The notes under the pieces were generated by a model. It did no database searches and was not told the DNA's origin. It saw nothing but the letters and a program-made list of their open reading frames with translations. Made by a program: the position numbers and the translations under genes. Shown here piece after piece: positions 45,767 through 54,457 of a stretch of 64,000 nucleotides of DNA; positions within the stretch are counted from its first letter, which is position 1; each line of letters starts with the position of its first letter. The stretch comes from Methylorubrum extorquens (GTDB lineage: Bacteria; Pseudomonadota; Alphaproteobacteria; Rhizobiales; Beijerinckiaceae), in assembly GCF_024169925.1 (NCBI RefSeq), contig NZ_JALJXF010000001.1, positions 2,858,001 to 2,922,000 of the forward strand. Direction: 5' to 3'.

Positions 45767-47110
45767 ATGGCCACCGTGCCGTCCCCATTGACCGCGCCTC
45801 ACGCGCCGCCCGCACCCAAGCCGCTCTACCGCACGCTGTACTTCCAGGTGCTGGTCGCCGTCGCCATCGGCATTGCCCTCGGGCATTTCTACCCGAAGCT
45901 CGGCGCCGACATGAAGCCGCTCGGCGATGCCTTCATCAAGCTCGTCAAGATGATCATCGCGCCGGTGATCTTCCTCACCGTGGTCTCCGGCATCGCCGGC
46001 ATGACGAACCTCGAAAAGGTCGGCCGCGTCGGCGGCAAGGCGCTCGTCTACTTCATTACCTTCTCGACGCTGGCGCTGATCGTCGGCCTCATCGTCGCCA
46101 ACATCCTCCAGCCCGGCCACGGCCTGCATATCGACCCGAACTCGCTCGATCCGAAGGCGGTCGCGACCTATGCCGGCAAGGCCAAGGAGCAGAACATCGC
46201 CGACTTCCTGATGAACATCATCCCGACCACGGCGGTCGGCGCGTTCGCGGGCGGTGAGATCCTCCAGGTTCTGTTCTTCTCGGTGCTGTTCGGCTTCGGC
46301 CTCGCCTTCCTCGGCGAGCGTGGCAAGCCGGTGCTCGACATCATCAAGGTGATGTCGGAGGCCATCTTCGGCGTCGTCAACATCATCATGAAGGTCGCCC
46401 CCATCGGCGCCTTCGGCGCGATGGCCTTCACCATCGGCAAGTACGGCATCTCGTCGCTCGCCAACCTCGCCTACCTCGTCGGCGCCTTCTACCTGACCTC
46501 GGCGATCTTCGTGCTCGGCGTGCTCGGCGCGGTCGCCCGCTACAACGGCTTCTCCATCCTCAAGCTCATCCGCTACATCAAGGAAGAGCTGATGCTGGTG
46601 CTCGGCACCTCCTCCTCGGAGTCGGCCCTGCCCTCGCTCATCGACAAGATGGAGAAGGCCGGCTGCTCGCGTCCCGTCGTCGGCCTCGTGGTCCCGACCG
46701 GCTACTCGTTCAACCTCGACGGCACCAACATCTACATGACGATGGCGGCGCTGTTCATCGCCCAGGCCACCGACACCCCGATCACCTACGGCGAGCAGAT
46801 CCTGCTTCTGCTGGTTGCCATGCTCTCCTCGAAGGGTGCGGCGGGCGTGACCGGCTCGGGCTTCATCACGCTGGCCGCGACGCTCGCCGTCGTCCCCTCC
46901 GTGCCGGTCGTCGGCATGGCGCTGATCCTCGGCATCGACCGCTTCATGTCGGAGTGCCGCGCCCTCACCAACTTCATCGGCAACGCGGTGGCCTGCATCG
47001 TCGTCGCCCGCTGGGAAGGTGAGGTCGACGAGGCCAAGCTTCACGCCGCGCTGGGTGGCAAGCCGATCGCCGAGGCGGCCCTCGCCCCGGTCCTCCAGCC
47101 GGCTGAGTGA
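45767..47110 (+). CDS. dctA: C4-dicarboxylate:cation symporter
   Basis: 447 residues of the DAACS/SDF family with about eight membrane helices and two re-entrant hairpins. [53 protein letters not shown] (the serine-rich HP1 hairpin), [20 protein letters not shown] and [14 protein letters not shown] (HP2) are the signature motifs. It imports succinate, fumarate and malate with protons or sodium. It is regulated by the adjacent DctBD via sigma-54. A strong terminator follows. Confidence 0.97.
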   Translation: MATVPSPLTAPHAPPAPKPLYRTLYFQVLVAVAIGIALGHFYPKLGADMKPLGDAFIKLVKMIIAPVIFLTVVSGIAGMTNLEKVGRVGGKALVYFITFSTLALIVGLIVANILQPGHGLHIDPNSLDPKAVATYAGKAKEQNIADFLMNIIPTTAVGAFAGGEILQVLFFSVLFGFGLAFLGERGKPVLDIIKVMSEAIFGVVNIIMKVAPIGAFGAMAFTIGKYGISSLANLAYLVGAFYLTSAIFVLGVLGAVARYNGFSILKLIRYIKEELMLVLGTSSSESALPSLIDKMEKAGCSRPVVGLVVPTGYSFNLDGTNIYMTMAALFIAQATDTPITYGEQILLLLVAMLSSKGAAGVTGSGFITLAATLAVVPSVPVVGMALILGIDRFMSECRALTNFIGNAVACIVVARWEGEVDEAKLHAALGGKPIAEAALAPVLQPAE

Positions 47111-47158
47111 TCCGGTCAGGAGGGCGCACCGTCCTGCGTCCTTCGTCCGGTATGGGAG

Positions 47159-47198
47159 CCGCGGCAGCCGGAATAGGGCTGCCGCGGTTTCTCGCTTT
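47159..47198 (+). terminator. Rho-independent terminator of dctA
   Basis: CCGCGGCAGCC (47159-47169) pairs perfectly with GGCTGCCGCGG (47177-47187) around GGAATAG, followed by TTTCTCGCTTTT. It lies 48 nt past the dctA stop. Confidence 0.92.
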
Positions 47199-47265
47199 TC
47201 GGGACACACCCCAGGCTCTATAGACCGGCGCGTCGCGGCACTGCGTCGCGATTTAGGGAGGTTTC

Positions 47266-47661
47266 ATGCTTAAGGGACGCTGCCATTGCGAGGCCATCAC
47301 CTACGAGATGCCGACCGAGGTGGCCCATAGCGCGCTCTGCCACTGCTCGGATTGCCGGCGCCATTCCGGTGCGCCGATGGTCGGCTGGGCGATGGTGCCG
47401 GCCGAGCGCGTGACGATCTCCGGCGAGCCCTCCGTCTACGCCTCCTCCGAGCACGGACGGCGGCATTTCTGCGGGCGATGCGGGACCAGCCTGTTCTACG
47501 TCAACGAGCAGATGCTGCCGGGCATGATCGACGTGCTGACCGGCACCCTCGACACGCCCGAAGCCCTGCCGCCGCAGGTGCATATCCAGGTGGCCGAACG
47601 CCTCGCCTGGATGGAGGAGGCGCACCGGCTGCCGAGCTTCGAGCGGTTTCCGGCTGGCTGA
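47266..47661 (+). CDS. GFA-family (CENP-V/GFA) zinc protein
   Basis: 131 residues with the family's complete zinc-ligand set: GRCHCEAITYE, LCHCSDCRRHSGAP and FCGRCGTSLFY. The family includes glutathione-dependent formaldehyde-activating enzyme (Gfa), which binds glutathione and may speed hydroxymethyl-glutathione formation; most members have unknown roles. In a methylotroph a formaldehyde link is tempting, but no formaldehyde gene is adjacent. Cytoplasmic, monocistronic, converging with the next gene at a 6-nt gap. Confidence 0.85.
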   Translation: MLKGRCHCEAITYEMPTEVAHSALCHCSDCRRHSGAPMVGWAMVPAERVTISGEPSVYASSEHGRRHFCGRCGTSLFYVNEQMLPGMIDVLTGTLDTPEALPPQVHIQVAERLAWMEEAHRLPSFERFPAG

Positions 47662-47667
47662 GGTCGC

Positions 47668-48252
47668 TCAGAACGCGCTCAGCCGTCGGCGAACCCGCTC
47701 GACGAAACGCGCGCGCATCGGCTCCGTGGCTCCGTCCATGCCGGTGAGCGCGATCCAGTCGAGCCGGCAGCGCCGGGCGCAGAGTGGGCGGATGCCGAAG
47801 CGGAACAGCCGCCAATCGGGCCAGCCGACGAGCCAGAGCAGCCAGCGCGGCGAGCCGTAGGTCGTCACCACCGCGATCCTGCGGATGTTGGTGAGGCGCG
47901 GCTGAAGCACCTTCGCGCCACCCAGCGCGAAGGCCACGCCGGGCAGCCAGACTCGGTCGAACCAGCCCTTCAGCATGGCCGGCGGCCCGAACCACCATGT
48001 CGGGTAGACGAGGACCAGCGCCTCGGCCCGGCGCAGGGCGGCGACATGGCCGGCGATGTCCGGCCGCTCGGCGCCCTCGTCGTAATAGGCGCCCCGCTCC
48101 TCCGCTCTCAGCCGCGGATCGAAGTTCTCCTCGTAGAGATCGAGCCGTTCGACCCGGTGGCCCGCCGCTTCGAGCGCCGCGGCGGCGGTGTCGCGCAGCG
48201 CCGCGTTGAAGCTGTCGCGGCGGGGATGGCAATGGACCAGCAGGACGCGCAT
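47668..48252 (-). CDS. NAD(P)H-dependent oxidoreductase (flavodoxin-like fold, NQO family)
   Basis: 194 residues. MRVLLVHCHPRRDSFNAALRD is the FMN/FAD phosphate-binding start of the flavodoxin_2 (NAD(P)H:quinone reductase, KefF/MdaB-like) family, with ALVLVYPTWWFGPPAMLKGWFDRVWLPG as the flavin-contact segment and VVTTYGSPRW later. It probably reduces quinones with two electrons from NAD(P)H. It starts 3 nt after the transglycosylase stop, so the two are co-transcribed. Confidence 0.87.
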   Translation of the reverse strand: MRVLLVHCHPRRDSFNAALRDTAAAALEAAGHRVERLDLYEENFDPRLRAEERGAYYDEGAERPDIAGHVAALRRAEALVLVYPTWWFGPPAMLKGWFDRVWLPGVAFALGGAKVLQPRLTNIRRIAVVTTYGSPRWLLWLVGWPDWRLFRFGIRPLCARRCRLDWIALTGMDGATEPMRARFVERVRRRLSAF

Positions 48253-48255
48253 CGG

Positions 48256-49497
48256 CTAAGGGGCCGGCGCGTCCGCCGTCCGCACCCGGTCGAGTAGCGC
48301 GGCATCGGCGTAGCCGTCGGGCACGAGGCCCTTCGCTTCCTGAAAGGCGCGGATCGCGGCGCGGGTCTTGGGGCCGATTTTGCCGTCGGCGCCGCCGGCT
48401 GGATGGCCCAGCGTCGTGAGCCTCGTCTGAAGGTCGGTGCACTCCTCGGTCGTGAGCATGCGGTCGCTCCGCGGCCAGTCGCGGGTGAAACCGGGCGCGC
48501 CACGCAGCCGGTCGGAGAGGTGGGCCACGGTGAGCGCGTAGGCGAGCGCCGTGTTGTAGCGCAGGATTACCCGGAAGTTCGGCTCCAGCAGGAAGGCCGG
48601 CCCCTTTGCCCCCGTCGGCAGCAGCAGGGCGGCGCGGCGCTCCGCATCGTCAGGGAAGGTGCCGTTGGTGGACTTAAGGCCGAGCGTCCGCCATTCGGAG
48701 AAGGGCCGCTCGGTGGTCTCGTCGGCGAGCCGGTAATCAAACCCGTCCGGCAGCAGGACCTCAGAGCCCCAGCCCTCGCCCGCGCGCCAGCCGGACTGCT
48801 TCAGGAAATTGGCGGTCGAGGCGAGCGCGTCAGGCACCGAGTGCCAGATGTCGCGCCGGCCGTCGCCGTCGAAATCGACCGCGTGGCGCAGGAAGGCGGT
48901 CGGCATGAACTGGGTATGGCCCATGGCGCCGGCCCAGGATCCGCGCATCCGTTCCGCGTCGGCATCGCCGTCGGCGAGAATCTTCAGGGCCGCGACGAGT
49001 TCGTCGCGCCACAGGCCGGGCCGGGCGGGATCGCCACAGGCCAGCGTCGCCAGCGCCGGCACGACGGGACGGATGCCGGAGCCTTCGAGGGCGGCCCCGT
49101 AATTCGACTCGACGCCCCAGAAGGCGACGAGAACATGCCGATCGACGCCGTAGGCCGCCTCGATCCGCCCGAGAACTTCGGACCACTGGGCGAGCTTGGC
49201 TTGGCCCGTCGCGATCCGCTCCGGCGTGACGCTCGCCTCGATATACTCCCAGACCGGCTTCACGAACTCGGCCTGCGATCGGGTCGCCGGCACCACGGCC
49301 GGATCGGGTGCGACCCCCGACAGGGCCGGCCCGGTCACCGTCCGGGGCACGCCGCGCTCCTCGGCGAGCGTCTTCAACTCACCGAGGCAGCGCGCGAAAT
49401 CCGGCGGCGCCGGATCGGTCGGTGCCTCGGCCCGCGCCGGGATCGGCCCGGCGAGGATCGCGGTGGCGAGAAGGAGCGCTTTGGCAGAGGGCTGCAT
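48256..49497 (-). CDS. MltB-type lytic murein transglycosylase with peptidoglycan-binding domain
   Basis: 413 residues from the ATG at 49497 (419 from 49515). A signal peptide (MQPSAKALLLATAILAGPIP, cleavage near ARA-EAP) targets it to the periplasm. The catalytic Glu is in VLVAFWGVESNYGAALEG; HTQFMPTAFLRHAVDFDGDG and STANFLKQSGWRAGEGWG complete the SLT_2 domain. The last ~65 residues form a peptidoglycan-binding_1 domain (DLQTRLTTLGHPAGGADGKI, RAAIRAFQEAKGLVPDG). It cleaves peptidoglycan to anhydro-muropeptides. It is preceded by ialB on the same strand, with 47 nt between. Confidence 0.92.
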   Translation of the reverse strand: MQPSAKALLLATAILAGPIPARAEAPTDPAPPDFARCLGELKTLAEERGVPRTVTGPALSGVAPDPAVVPATRSQAEFVKPVWEYIEASVTPERIATGQAKLAQWSEVLGRIEAAYGVDRHVLVAFWGVESNYGAALEGSGIRPVVPALATLACGDPARPGLWRDELVAALKILADGDADAERMRGSWAGAMGHTQFMPTAFLRHAVDFDGDGRRDIWHSVPDALASTANFLKQSGWRAGEGWGSEVLLPDGFDYRLADETTERPFSEWRTLGLKSTNGTFPDDAERRAALLLPTGAKGPAFLLEPNFRVILRYNTALAYALTVAHLSDRLRGAPGFTRDWPRSDRMLTTEECTDLQTRLTTLGHPAGGADGKIGPKTRAAIRAFQEAKGLVPDGYADAALLDRVRTADAPAP

Positions 49498-49544
49498 CGG
49501 GGCAGCCTTAACCATTTCTCCGGCTGATCGCGAGGCCGGGCGCG

Positions 49545-50255
49545 TCAGCTTCCGAAGGCGCTCGCCCGGGCGAAGGCAGCGGCGAAGCCGGAGAGCGGCA
49601 CGGTGATGATCGTCGGCTCCTTGGCGTCCGGCTTCGTCGCCGAGATGGTGAGGCTGGTCGCCGTCTTCATCGTGTCGGTGGCCAGCGTCGGCAGGCTGAC
49701 CGGCACCAGGCAGCCGTCGCTGACGCAGAACGAGTAGGGCGCACCCTTGCCGAGTTGCCGGTCGTCGAGCTTGAACGAGACGCCGGGCTCGATCTGAAGG
49801 CCGAACGGCATCAGGATCAGCCCCTCGCTCTTCCCGTCCTTGGGCGGCCTCAACTCGAGGCTGAACAGCCGCTTGCCCGTGCGTCGATCACCCTGCGACT
49901 GGATGATCACGCAATCGGTGCGCGCCTCGGCGCGGTTGCAGTTCATCGTCCAATCGCCGTAGCTCTCGCTGACCGAGCTGGCGCCGGGGGGCCACTGGGC
50001 CGATCCGGAGGCGGCCGCGGGCTCCAGCACCGTACCGGAGGGGGCGGCGCTCGCCGGCTCTTTCGCCTCTTCCTTCTTCGGGGCCGGCTTGCGCGGGCGC
50101 GGCTTCGGTCGCGCGGCCGGCTCGGCGGGGGCGGCCTCCGGAGCGGTCTCGGCGGCGCCATCCTGAGCGACGGCCATGTCCGGCCCGACCAGGGCCATCA
50201 ATCCGGCGAGCAGAAGCGCCGTGGAGGACGCGGTTCCGCGAGACAGGGACGGCAT
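49545..50255 (-). CDS. Invasion-associated locus B (IalB) family protein
   Basis: 236 residues with a signal peptide (STALLLAGLMALVGPDMAVAQ), a long Ala/Pro/Lys linker (about 30-95), and the IalB domain from about residue 105: YGDWTMNCNRAEARTDCVII, KRLFSLELRPPKDGKSEGLI, PFGLQIEPGVSFKLDDRQLG, and YSFCVSDGCLVPVSL with paired cysteines. IalB was named from Bartonella invasion, but the family is widespread in non-pathogenic alphaproteobacteria, probably as a periplasmic or outer-membrane stress protein. First gene of a unit with the transglycosylase and oxidoreductase. Confidence 0.88.
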   Translation of the reverse strand: MPSLSRGTASSTALLLAGLMALVGPDMAVAQDGAAETAPEAAPAEPAARPKPRPRKPAPKKEEAKEPASAAPSGTVLEPAAASGSAQWPPGASSVSESYGDWTMNCNRAEARTDCVIIQSQGDRRTGKRLFSLELRPPKDGKSEGLILMPFGLQIEPGVSFKLDDRQLGKGAPYSFCVSDGCLVPVSLPTLATDTMKTATSLTISATKPDAKEPTIITVPLSGFAAAFARASAFGS

Positions 50256-50585
50256 GGTGGAGCTCCTGCGAGTGTCGTCCGGGGCTCTGGGGGTACCTCA
50301 CAAAACGCTACAGCACCGATCGTCTCCCTTGCGGGGACAGCGGCGCGGCAGGCGGGTCGTGAAAACCACTAAGCCCTTGTTTTATCGTGCTCTATTGTGC
50401 CGAACCGTATCCACTTCGGCGGCTAGCGCTCTAGCTCCGCTTGCCCGAGGATGCAATTGCATGAACGCCGCACAGCACTGCGACAATGGACTTTGCGGTC
50501 GAGCCTGGAATGATTCCACGAAAATCAGGACAATATCGCATCTGAAGGTGGGACTATTGAGCAATCGATGGCGTTGGAAACGGTC
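50256..50585. other. ialB-gpx divergent intergenic region
   Basis: About 330 nt without a gene. It contains a decayed palindromic element (B5, 50371-50436) and a perfect 12-bp palindrome ATGCAATTGCAT at 50451-50462 in a locally A+T-richer stretch, about 125 nt before the peroxidase start. Promoters for both genes must lie here. Confidence 0.55.
50371..50436. repeat. RIME-like element, decayed copy B5
   Basis: Aligns with B4 over its length: the linker CCCTTGTTTTATCGTGC, then GCCGAACCG...CCACTTCGGCGG and the terminal AGCGCTCTAG. Several stem positions have changed, but the CCGAA / TTCGG core still pairs. It sits between divergent ialB and the glutathione peroxidase gene. Confidence 0.6.
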
Positions 50586-51080
50586 ATGAGCAGCCTCTAC
50601 GATCACGTCCCGCGCGATGCGCGCGGTGTCCCCCATCCCCTGTCGCAATACCGCGGCAAGGTGGTCCTGGTGGTCAACACCGCCTCGAAATGCGGGTTCA
50701 CACCGCAATATCAGGGCCTCGAGACCCTGTGGCGGCGCCATCGTGCCCGTGGCCTCGTGGTGCTCGGCCTGCCCTGCAACCAGTTCGGCGCCCAGGAGCC
50801 GGGCGATGCCGCCGCCATCGAGCAGTTCTGCTCGCTGACCTACGACGTGACCTTTCCGGTCCTCGCCAAGGTCGAGGTCAACGGCCCCGGCGCCGACCCG
50901 CTCTACGTCGATCTCAAGCGCGAGAAGCCCGGCCTGTTCGGCACGCAAGCCATCAAGTGGAACTTCACGAAGTTCCTGATCGGCCGGGACGGCCGGGTGA
51001 TCGGCCGCTTCTCGCCGTCAACGAAGCCCGAGGCCTTGGACGGCACGATCGAGCGGGCCCTGGCAGAGGCGGGCGAGTAA
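50586..51080 (+). CDS. Glutathione peroxidase (Cys type)
   Basis: 164 residues from the ATG at 50586; an ATG 18 nt earlier is also possible. The catalytic tetrad is present: Cys36 in VNTASKCGFTPQY, Gln in LGLPCNQFGAQEPG, and Trp-Asn in IKWNFTKFLI. It reduces hydroperoxides, in Cys-type bacterial enzymes usually with thioredoxin. No signal peptide. It is convergent with motE (3-nt gap). A 12-bp palindrome upstream could be an operator. Confidence 0.93.
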   Translation: MSSLYDHVPRDARGVPHPLSQYRGKVVLVVNTASKCGFTPQYQGLETLWRRHRARGLVVLGLPCNQFGAQEPGDAAAIEQFCSLTYDVTFPVLAKVEVNGPGADPLYVDLKREKPGLFGTQAIKWNFTKFLIGRDGRVIGRFSPSTKPEALDGTIERALAEAGE

Positions 51081-51083
51081 CCC

Positions 51084-51872
51084 TTACCGCCCCGCCCGCG
51101 CCGGATCGATCGCCGGCAACTCGCCGGGGGGGAGGCCGGGGATCGCGGCGGATGCCTGCGGCGCCTCAACGCCGCGGGCGCGGTTGGCAAGCGCCACGGT
51201 TAGCTTCTCGGCGGGGTCCGAGCCCATCAGGGCCAGCACCTCGGCCATCTTGCGCGGGTTCATCGCCAGCACGATCGGCACCAGCGTTTCGAGGTTCAGG
51301 CGGTCGAAGACCCGAGCCGCGTCCTTCGGCTTCATCGTCTCGTACATGAGGACGATGCCCTTCATCCCGGCCTTCTCGGCCTCGGCGCGCTTGGTCCCCT
51401 CGGACCCGACCTTGTCCTCGGCCCCCTTCAGGTCGGCGACACCGGTTTCGAGCTTGCGCTCGGCGTCCTTGAGCATCTGCTCGCGCAGGTCGAGTTCGTC
51501 ACGGCGTTGCTTGAGGGTGTCGCGGCGTGCCGCGAGCTTTTCCAGGATCGCCCGCTCGCTGTCCGACACCGGCTCCTGCACCTGCGGCTGGTAGACCGGC
51601 GGCGGGGCGGGTTCCGCCTTCTTCGGCGGCGCCGAGACGGAGCCCGTGGTCGTCGGGTCGGTTGGCTCGTAATTGGTGCGTGCCTTGGCCAGCACACGGG
51701 CGAAATCCGGCAGCGGCGCGCCGGGCGCCGGCTCGTCTGCGGCGACCAGCGCGGTGAGCTTGAGCACGAGAAGCCCGATCGCCGCCAGGGTCACGGCGTC
51801 GATCAGGCGCAGCCGGAAGGGGCGCGCCGGAAGGCTCGCGAGACGTGCGAGTCGGCGCGCGGGAAGGGTCAT
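51084..51872 (-). CDS. MotE-like flagellar motor chaperone
   Basis: 262 residues: one N-terminal membrane helix (LIDAVTLAAIGLLVLKLTALVA), a Pro-rich linker (about 55-100), a coiled coil (about 105-165: EKLAARRDTLKQRRDELDLR) and a C-terminal MgtE-N-like domain (IVLMYETMKPKDAARVFDRL, ALMGSDPAEKLTVALAN). This is the layout of MotE, the periplasmic chaperone for MotC in Rhizobiales. It overlaps the DUF6468 gene by 4 nt and ends a unit fliL-fliM-DUF6468-motE. Confidence 0.82.
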   Translation of the reverse strand: MTLPARRLARLASLPARPFRLRLIDAVTLAAIGLLVLKLTALVAADEPAPGAPLPDFARVLAKARTNYEPTDPTTTGSVSAPPKKAEPAPPPVYQPQVQEPVSDSERAILEKLAARRDTLKQRRDELDLREQMLKDAERKLETGVADLKGAEDKVGSEGTKRAEAEKAGMKGIVLMYETMKPKDAARVFDRLNLETLVPIVLAMNPRKMAEVLALMGSDPAEKLTVALANRARGVEAPQASAAIPGLPPGELPAIDPARAGR

Positions 51873-52354
51873 GCGGCCCTGGCCCGGAGGCGATCGAGGG
51901 CGCGTTCGGACAGAGCCTGGGCCGCGGCGAGTGCCGCGCCGACGCGCTCGCCGTTGCCGATGGCGGGCACGGACTCGACGGCCACCGGACGCGGCGCGGC
52001 GGCGGGCGCTGCCGTGGCGGTGGTCCGCGCTTGGCCGACGATGGCCGCGATGCGGCTGATGACGCTCTCCCCCGCCTGCACATGCGCGGCGAGATCGGTG
52101 CTGGTGCGCTCGGCACCGGCGAGACGCTCGGTCAGCGTCCGGTCGCACTCGTCGAGGGTGGCGCGCAGGCCGGCGATGGCCCGCTCGGCGGTGGCGCTCG
52201 CCACCATGAGGTCGCCGATGGTGGAGCGCAGGGCCGCCTCGTCCGCCTTGAGCCGGTTGATGCGCCCCGACAGCTTCACCGAGGAGGCGATGGTGGCAAC
52301 CAGAAGAACGGCGACGAGCACGTCGGCGGCCATCGAGACGAAGAAGGTCATCAT
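51869..52354 (-). CDS. DUF6468 flagellar-operon membrane protein
   Basis: 161 residues: an N-terminal membrane helix (FFVSMAADVLVAVLLVATIA), then a coiled coil (SGRINRLKADEAALRSTIGD and onwards) and an Ala/Pro-rich region ending in LAAAQALSERALDRLRA. Proteins of this type lie between fliM and motE in many alphaproteobacterial flagellar operons (DUF6468); exact role unknown. It starts 14 nt after fliM and overlaps motE. Confidence 0.8.
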   Translation of the reverse strand: MMTFFVSMAADVLVAVLLVATIASSVKLSGRINRLKADEAALRSTIGDLMVASATAERAIAGLRATLDECDRTLTERLAGAERTSTDLAAHVQAGESVISRIAAIVGQARTTATAAPAAAPRPVAVESVPAIGNGERVGAALAAAQALSERALDRLRARAA

Positions 52355-52368
52355 GGTCTTCCCTGCCG

Positions 52369-53589
52369 CTACCCGTCGTTACGGTTCTGCATCGAGATCT
52401 CGTAGGCCTGCAGCGTTGTGCGGGACTGCCGCAGCGGCCGGGCGATCTGCACCGCGATCGCGTCGTCGATCCGGCCGATCCGCCCTTGCGTCAGCGCCCA
52501 GTCGCCGCAACGCACGGTGATGAGGTCGGAAGGCTTGCGGTCGAACATCAGCGTGTCGCCGACCTTGAGGTTGAGCACCCGCTTCAGGGGCAGCGTGACC
52601 TCGTGCAGCACCGCCTCCATGTCCACATCCGCCTGCCAGATCTCGGTGGCGAGGTGGCTCTCCCAGACCTGATCGCGCCCGAGCCGCTCGCCCATGAAGC
52701 TCTGCATCAGCAGATCACGGATCGGCTCTACCGTCGCGTAGGGGAACAGGATCTGCATCCCGCCGCCGCGCCCGTCCATGTCGAGCTTGAGCGTGATCAG
52801 GATCGCGGCATTGCCGGGCCGGGTGATGGTGGCGAAGCGCGGGTTGGTCTCGATCCGGTCGATGCCGAAGCGCACCGGCGAAAGCGGCTGGAACGACAGT
52901 TCGAGGTCGGTGAGGATGATCTCGACGAGGCGGCGCACGAGGCTCATCTCGATCGTGGTGAAGGGCCGCCCGTCGAGCCGGCTCGACGAGCCGCCGCGTT
53001 TGCCCCCCAGCAGCAGATCCATGGTCGAGTAGGCGAGCGTCTGCTCGACAGTGACGAGGCCCGAGCCCTCCCAGGAATCGGCCTTGAACACGCCGAGCAG
53101 GGTCGGCAACGGGATCGCGTTGAGATAGTCGCCGAAGCGGACCGAGGTGATGTTGTCGAGGGTCACCTCGACGTTGTCCTGGAAGAAGTTGCGTAAGGAC
53201 GTCGACAGCAACCGGATCATCCGGTCGAAGACGATTTCCAGCATCGGCAGACGTTCGTACTGGACGACGCCCGAATCGACGATGGCGCGCACGCCCCCCG
53301 CGCCGGAGGCGGAGAGTTCGCGTAGCGAGAAGCCGAGGACGCCGTCGATCTCGTCCTGATTCAGGATGCGGTCGTTGCCGGCGAGTTCGGGGAGATTCTC
53401 GGTCTCCCCGTCCTCGATCATCGTCGCCCATTCGGCGGCGACGTCGCCCGCACTCTTGGTCGTGCCCTGCTCGGCGAGCGCCGCGCCCCACTCCTCAGCC
53501 AGCGACGCGTCGCCGCCACCGCCCTCGCCGCCCTGCTCGGCAAAGGCGGCCGCCCAATCGTCCTCCAGCTCGTCCTCGGGGCCGATCAT
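52369..53589 (-). CDS. fliM: Flagellar motor switch protein
   Basis: 406 residues, about 70 longer than E. coli FliM (334). The CheY-binding and middle parts are recognisable: the LNQDEIDGVLGF motif, which is normally at the very N-terminus, is here at about residue 77; DRMIRLLSTSLRNFFQDNVEV, DLLLGGKRGG and GNAAILITLKLDMDGRGG (YscC-like middle domain), and a C-terminal SpoA-type FliN-like domain (VTLPLKRVLNLKVGDTLMFD). The extra 75 N-terminal residues are acidic and carry three units of the type DDWAAAFAEQGG, EEWGAALAEQGT, AEWATMIEDGE. It binds phospho-CheY and reverses rotation. Confidence 0.93.
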   Translation of the reverse strand: MIGPEDELEDDWAAAFAEQGGEGGGGDASLAEEWGAALAEQGTTKSAGDVAAEWATMIEDGETENLPELAGNDRILNQDEIDGVLGFSLRELSASGAGGVRAIVDSGVVQYERLPMLEIVFDRMIRLLSTSLRNFFQDNVEVTLDNITSVRFGDYLNAIPLPTLLGVFKADSWEGSGLVTVEQTLAYSTMDLLLGGKRGGSSSRLDGRPFTTIEMSLVRRLVEIILTDLELSFQPLSPVRFGIDRIETNPRFATITRPGNAAILITLKLDMDGRGGGMQILFPYATVEPIRDLLMQSFMGERLGRDQVWESHLATEIWQADVDMEAVLHEVTLPLKRVLNLKVGDTLMFDRKPSDLITVRCGDWALTQGRIGRIDDAIAVQIARPLRQSRTTLQAYEISMQNRNDG

Positions 53590-53668
53590 GCCTGTCGCGC
53601 GCTCGCGTCTATCTTACGAAAGGGGGATTCGGAGAGATCTGTGTTTCGGGACGGGATGGCCGCGCGGT

Positions 53669-54184
53669 TCACTGAACGATCACGTCCTTGAACAGCACCG
53701 CCTCGGCCTTGGCCGGGTGCAGCGCGATGTTGACCCGCCGCAGCAATTCCTCGCGCAGGCGGTAGAGGCCGGCGGAGCCGGCCAGATCGCTCGCCCGGAT
53801 CTCGCGCAGGTAGGTCTGGAAGGCGTCCTCGACCCGCGGCATCAGCGGCTTGACCGTCGCCTCGACCTTGGCGTCCTTCAGCTCCAGCGCGACGCGCAGC
53901 TTGAGCACGTTGGCCTTGGTCGCCCCCGGATCAGGGCTCAGGTTCACCAGCATGTCGCGCATGTCGAGGAACACCGCCTGCGCCTTCGGGTCGAGCTTCT
54001 CGGCCCCGTGCTCGCCGTGATCGGCATGCGCGGCCCGGCTCTTCATGAAGAAGAACCCGCCCCCGCCGCCGCCGAGCAGCAGCACCGCGGCCGCGATGAT
54101 GATGAGCTTCTTCTTGGACTTCGGCGCTTCGCCTGAGCCCTCCTCGCCGTCCGCCGCGGGCGCCTTCTTCGGCTTCTTGGCCAT
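53669..54184 (-). CDS. fliL: Flagellar basal-body-associated protein
   Basis: 171 residues: a Lys/Pro-rich cytoplasmic N-terminus (MAKKPKKAPAADGEEGSG), one membrane helix (KKLIIIAAAVLLLGGGGGGF), and a periplasmic stomatin-like domain (VFLDMRDMLVNLSPDPGATK, VLKLRVALELKDAKVEATVK) ending in a conserved LLRRVNIALHPAKAEAVLFKDVIVQ-type segment. It surrounds the stator and supports motor function. It begins the unit with fliM 79 nt downstream. A sigma-54-like promoter may lie 56 nt upstream (54240-54254). Confidence 0.9.
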   Translation of the reverse strand: MAKKPKKAPAADGEEGSGEAPKSKKKLIIIAAAVLLLGGGGGGFFFMKSRAAHADHGEHGAEKLDPKAQAVFLDMRDMLVNLSPDPGATKANVLKLRVALELKDAKVEATVKPLMPRVEDAFQTYLREIRASDLAGSAGLYRLREELLRRVNIALHPAKAEAVLFKDVIVQ

Positions 54185-54239
54185 GTTCTGCTCGTCGGCA
54201 AACCGGGTCGGGGCGGTGGGCGGGGCTCGCGCGCGGCGC

Positions 54240-54254
54240 GCAATCCCCTTGCCT
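54240..54254 (-). promoter_or_regulatory. Weak sigma-54-like promoter for fliL-fliM unit
   Basis: Reading the minus strand AGGCAAGGGGATTGC keeps GG and GC at the right 10-base spacing and the full TTGC, with mismatches at two consensus positions. Its distance to the fliL start (56 nt) is close to that of the better flgI promoter. Support comes mainly from analogy with the two clear flagellar sites. Confidence 0.35.
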
Positions 54255-54404
54255 CCGTTCTCGGCCGACGTGGTTAACCTTCGGTTAAGGCGGCAGAACT
54301 TGCCGGGTCGGACTTGCCGCCGTCCCGCGGCGGGCTGGGGTCGGTCCAGGGCTCAGCTTCCAACAAACCACTGATCATTAAGGTAAAAACCAAGTTTTCG
54401 GGAT

Positions 54405-54419
54405 TGGCACGGCCCCTGC
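54405..54419 (+). promoter_or_regulatory. Sigma-54 promoter of flgF-flgG-flgA-flgH
   Basis: TGGCACGGCCCCTGC matches the -24/-12 consensus (TGGCACG-N4-TTGC) with one mismatch, 39 nt before the flgF ATG. The same TGGCACGGCCC occurs before flgI on the other strand. Confidence 0.72.
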
Positions 54420-54457
54420 GGTGGAGAGCACGAACCCGTCGCCATCCGAGGCACACC

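Noticed and set aside
45572..47209. 545-codon minus-strand frame opposite dctA
   Set aside because: Product consists of Arg/Asp/Glu/Gly-rich low-complexity sequence and is antisense to a clear DctA.
49545..50255. Virulence (invasion) gene
   Set aside because: IalB-family proteins are common in free-living alphaproteobacteria; no other virulence gene is present.
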